64,000 bases of DNA from DASVNK01 sp964478815 (GTDB taxonomy: Bacteria; Verrucomicrobiota; Verrucomicrobiia; Limisphaerales; SXQI01), in NCBI GenBank assembly GCA_964478815.1, contig CAYZKY010000002.1:1-64000 (forward strand). The letters run 5' to 3'. The notes beneath the pieces were generated by a model. It was not told the DNA's origin, did not search any database, and worked only from the letters and a program-made list of their open reading frames with translations. The position numbers and the translations under genes are program-made. Each line of letters opens with the position of its first letter. Positions within the stretch are counted from its first letter, which is position 1. Shown here piece after piece: positions 63,927 through 64,000 of this stretch.

Positions 63927-64000
63927 GGCGGCTGCCCTAGCCGGAAAAGTTGGCCGCTCCCTGAGATTGAATTCGTGATCCCCGCCGCCGCCCCTTCGGC
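63927..64000. other. Right edge, non-coding
   Basis: Seventy-four bases upstream of the kinase gene at the window end. No gene or clear promoter is visible in this short segment. Confidence 0.4.

Overview
The window is GC-rich, densely coded bacterial DNA, most likely from a member of the Verrucomicrobiota. The assignment is an inference from a combination of families. These are a VPDSG-CTERM-like sorted protein, an orphan prepilin-like protein with a degenerate H-X9-DG motif, large secreted FG-GAP/VCBS and ASPIC/UnbV proteins, an ECF sigma factor with a membrane-anchored C-terminal extension, and many Sec or Tat exported proteins. No rRNA, tRNA, phage or insertion sequence was found. A run of ten Ns at 350-359 marks an assembly gap near the left edge.

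Layout. 1-663: low-complexity non-coding DNA with poly-C, A-tract/G-tract units and hairpins. 664-4334: HtrA/Deg protease, a cupin protein and a membrane-bound NfeD/ClpP-class protease. 4361-7836 (minus): an ECF sigma factor fused through a membrane segment to two VOC domains, then PolX DNA polymerase. 7996-16629: large exported proteins, with a small gene (12881) and the decayed tail of its nucleotidyltransferase partner between them. 16850-22210: DUF6580-like membrane protein, YfcE-type phosphoesterase, glycyl-tRNA synthetase, MFS transporter and a Tat-exported hydrolase. 22440-24470: a compact, visibly AT-richer restriction-modification island. 24681-30164: UvrA, VPDSG-like protein, GltX. 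30202-35425 (minus): a surface-polysaccharide operon (DUF2723/TPR membrane protein, GT4 glycosyltransferase, WecA/MraY-family transferase). 36219-45150: prepilin-like protein, ASPIC/FG-GAP protein and a giant protein with four 162-residue tandem repeats. 45463-48733: HU-like protein, HisS and an O-antigen-ligase-like protein. 48807-53764: Tat-exported hydrolase, subtilase and a second MFS transporter. 53801-56571: AccD, ComF-like protein, CPBP protease. 56858-60056 (minus): a partial, reordered ebo-like gene set (EboB-like TatD hydrolase, EboE-like TIM barrel, EboC-like UbiA prenyltransferase) led by a small protein. 60195-63926: a hybrid sensor kinase and a single-domain response regulator.

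How the genes fit together. Much of the window serves the cell envelope: export, surface glycans, periplasmic quality control and cell-surface adhesins. Single housekeeping genes (glyS, gltX, hisS, uvrA, polX, accD) lie between these blocks.

Most unusual signal. Three intergenic stretches (35917-36002, 50744-50861, 56774-56842) consist of short repeats whose start points follow a helical step of about 10 to 11 bp. The unit is TTTACAC in the first two and TGGTGAAT in the third. Each lies 5' of a gene. They look like neither CRISPR, origins nor ordinary terminators, and I know of no described element that matches them. Other points of interest are the sigma-VOC-VOC fusion, the exact 486-bp four-fold repeat, the nucleotidyltransferase remnant and the reordered ebo-like cluster.
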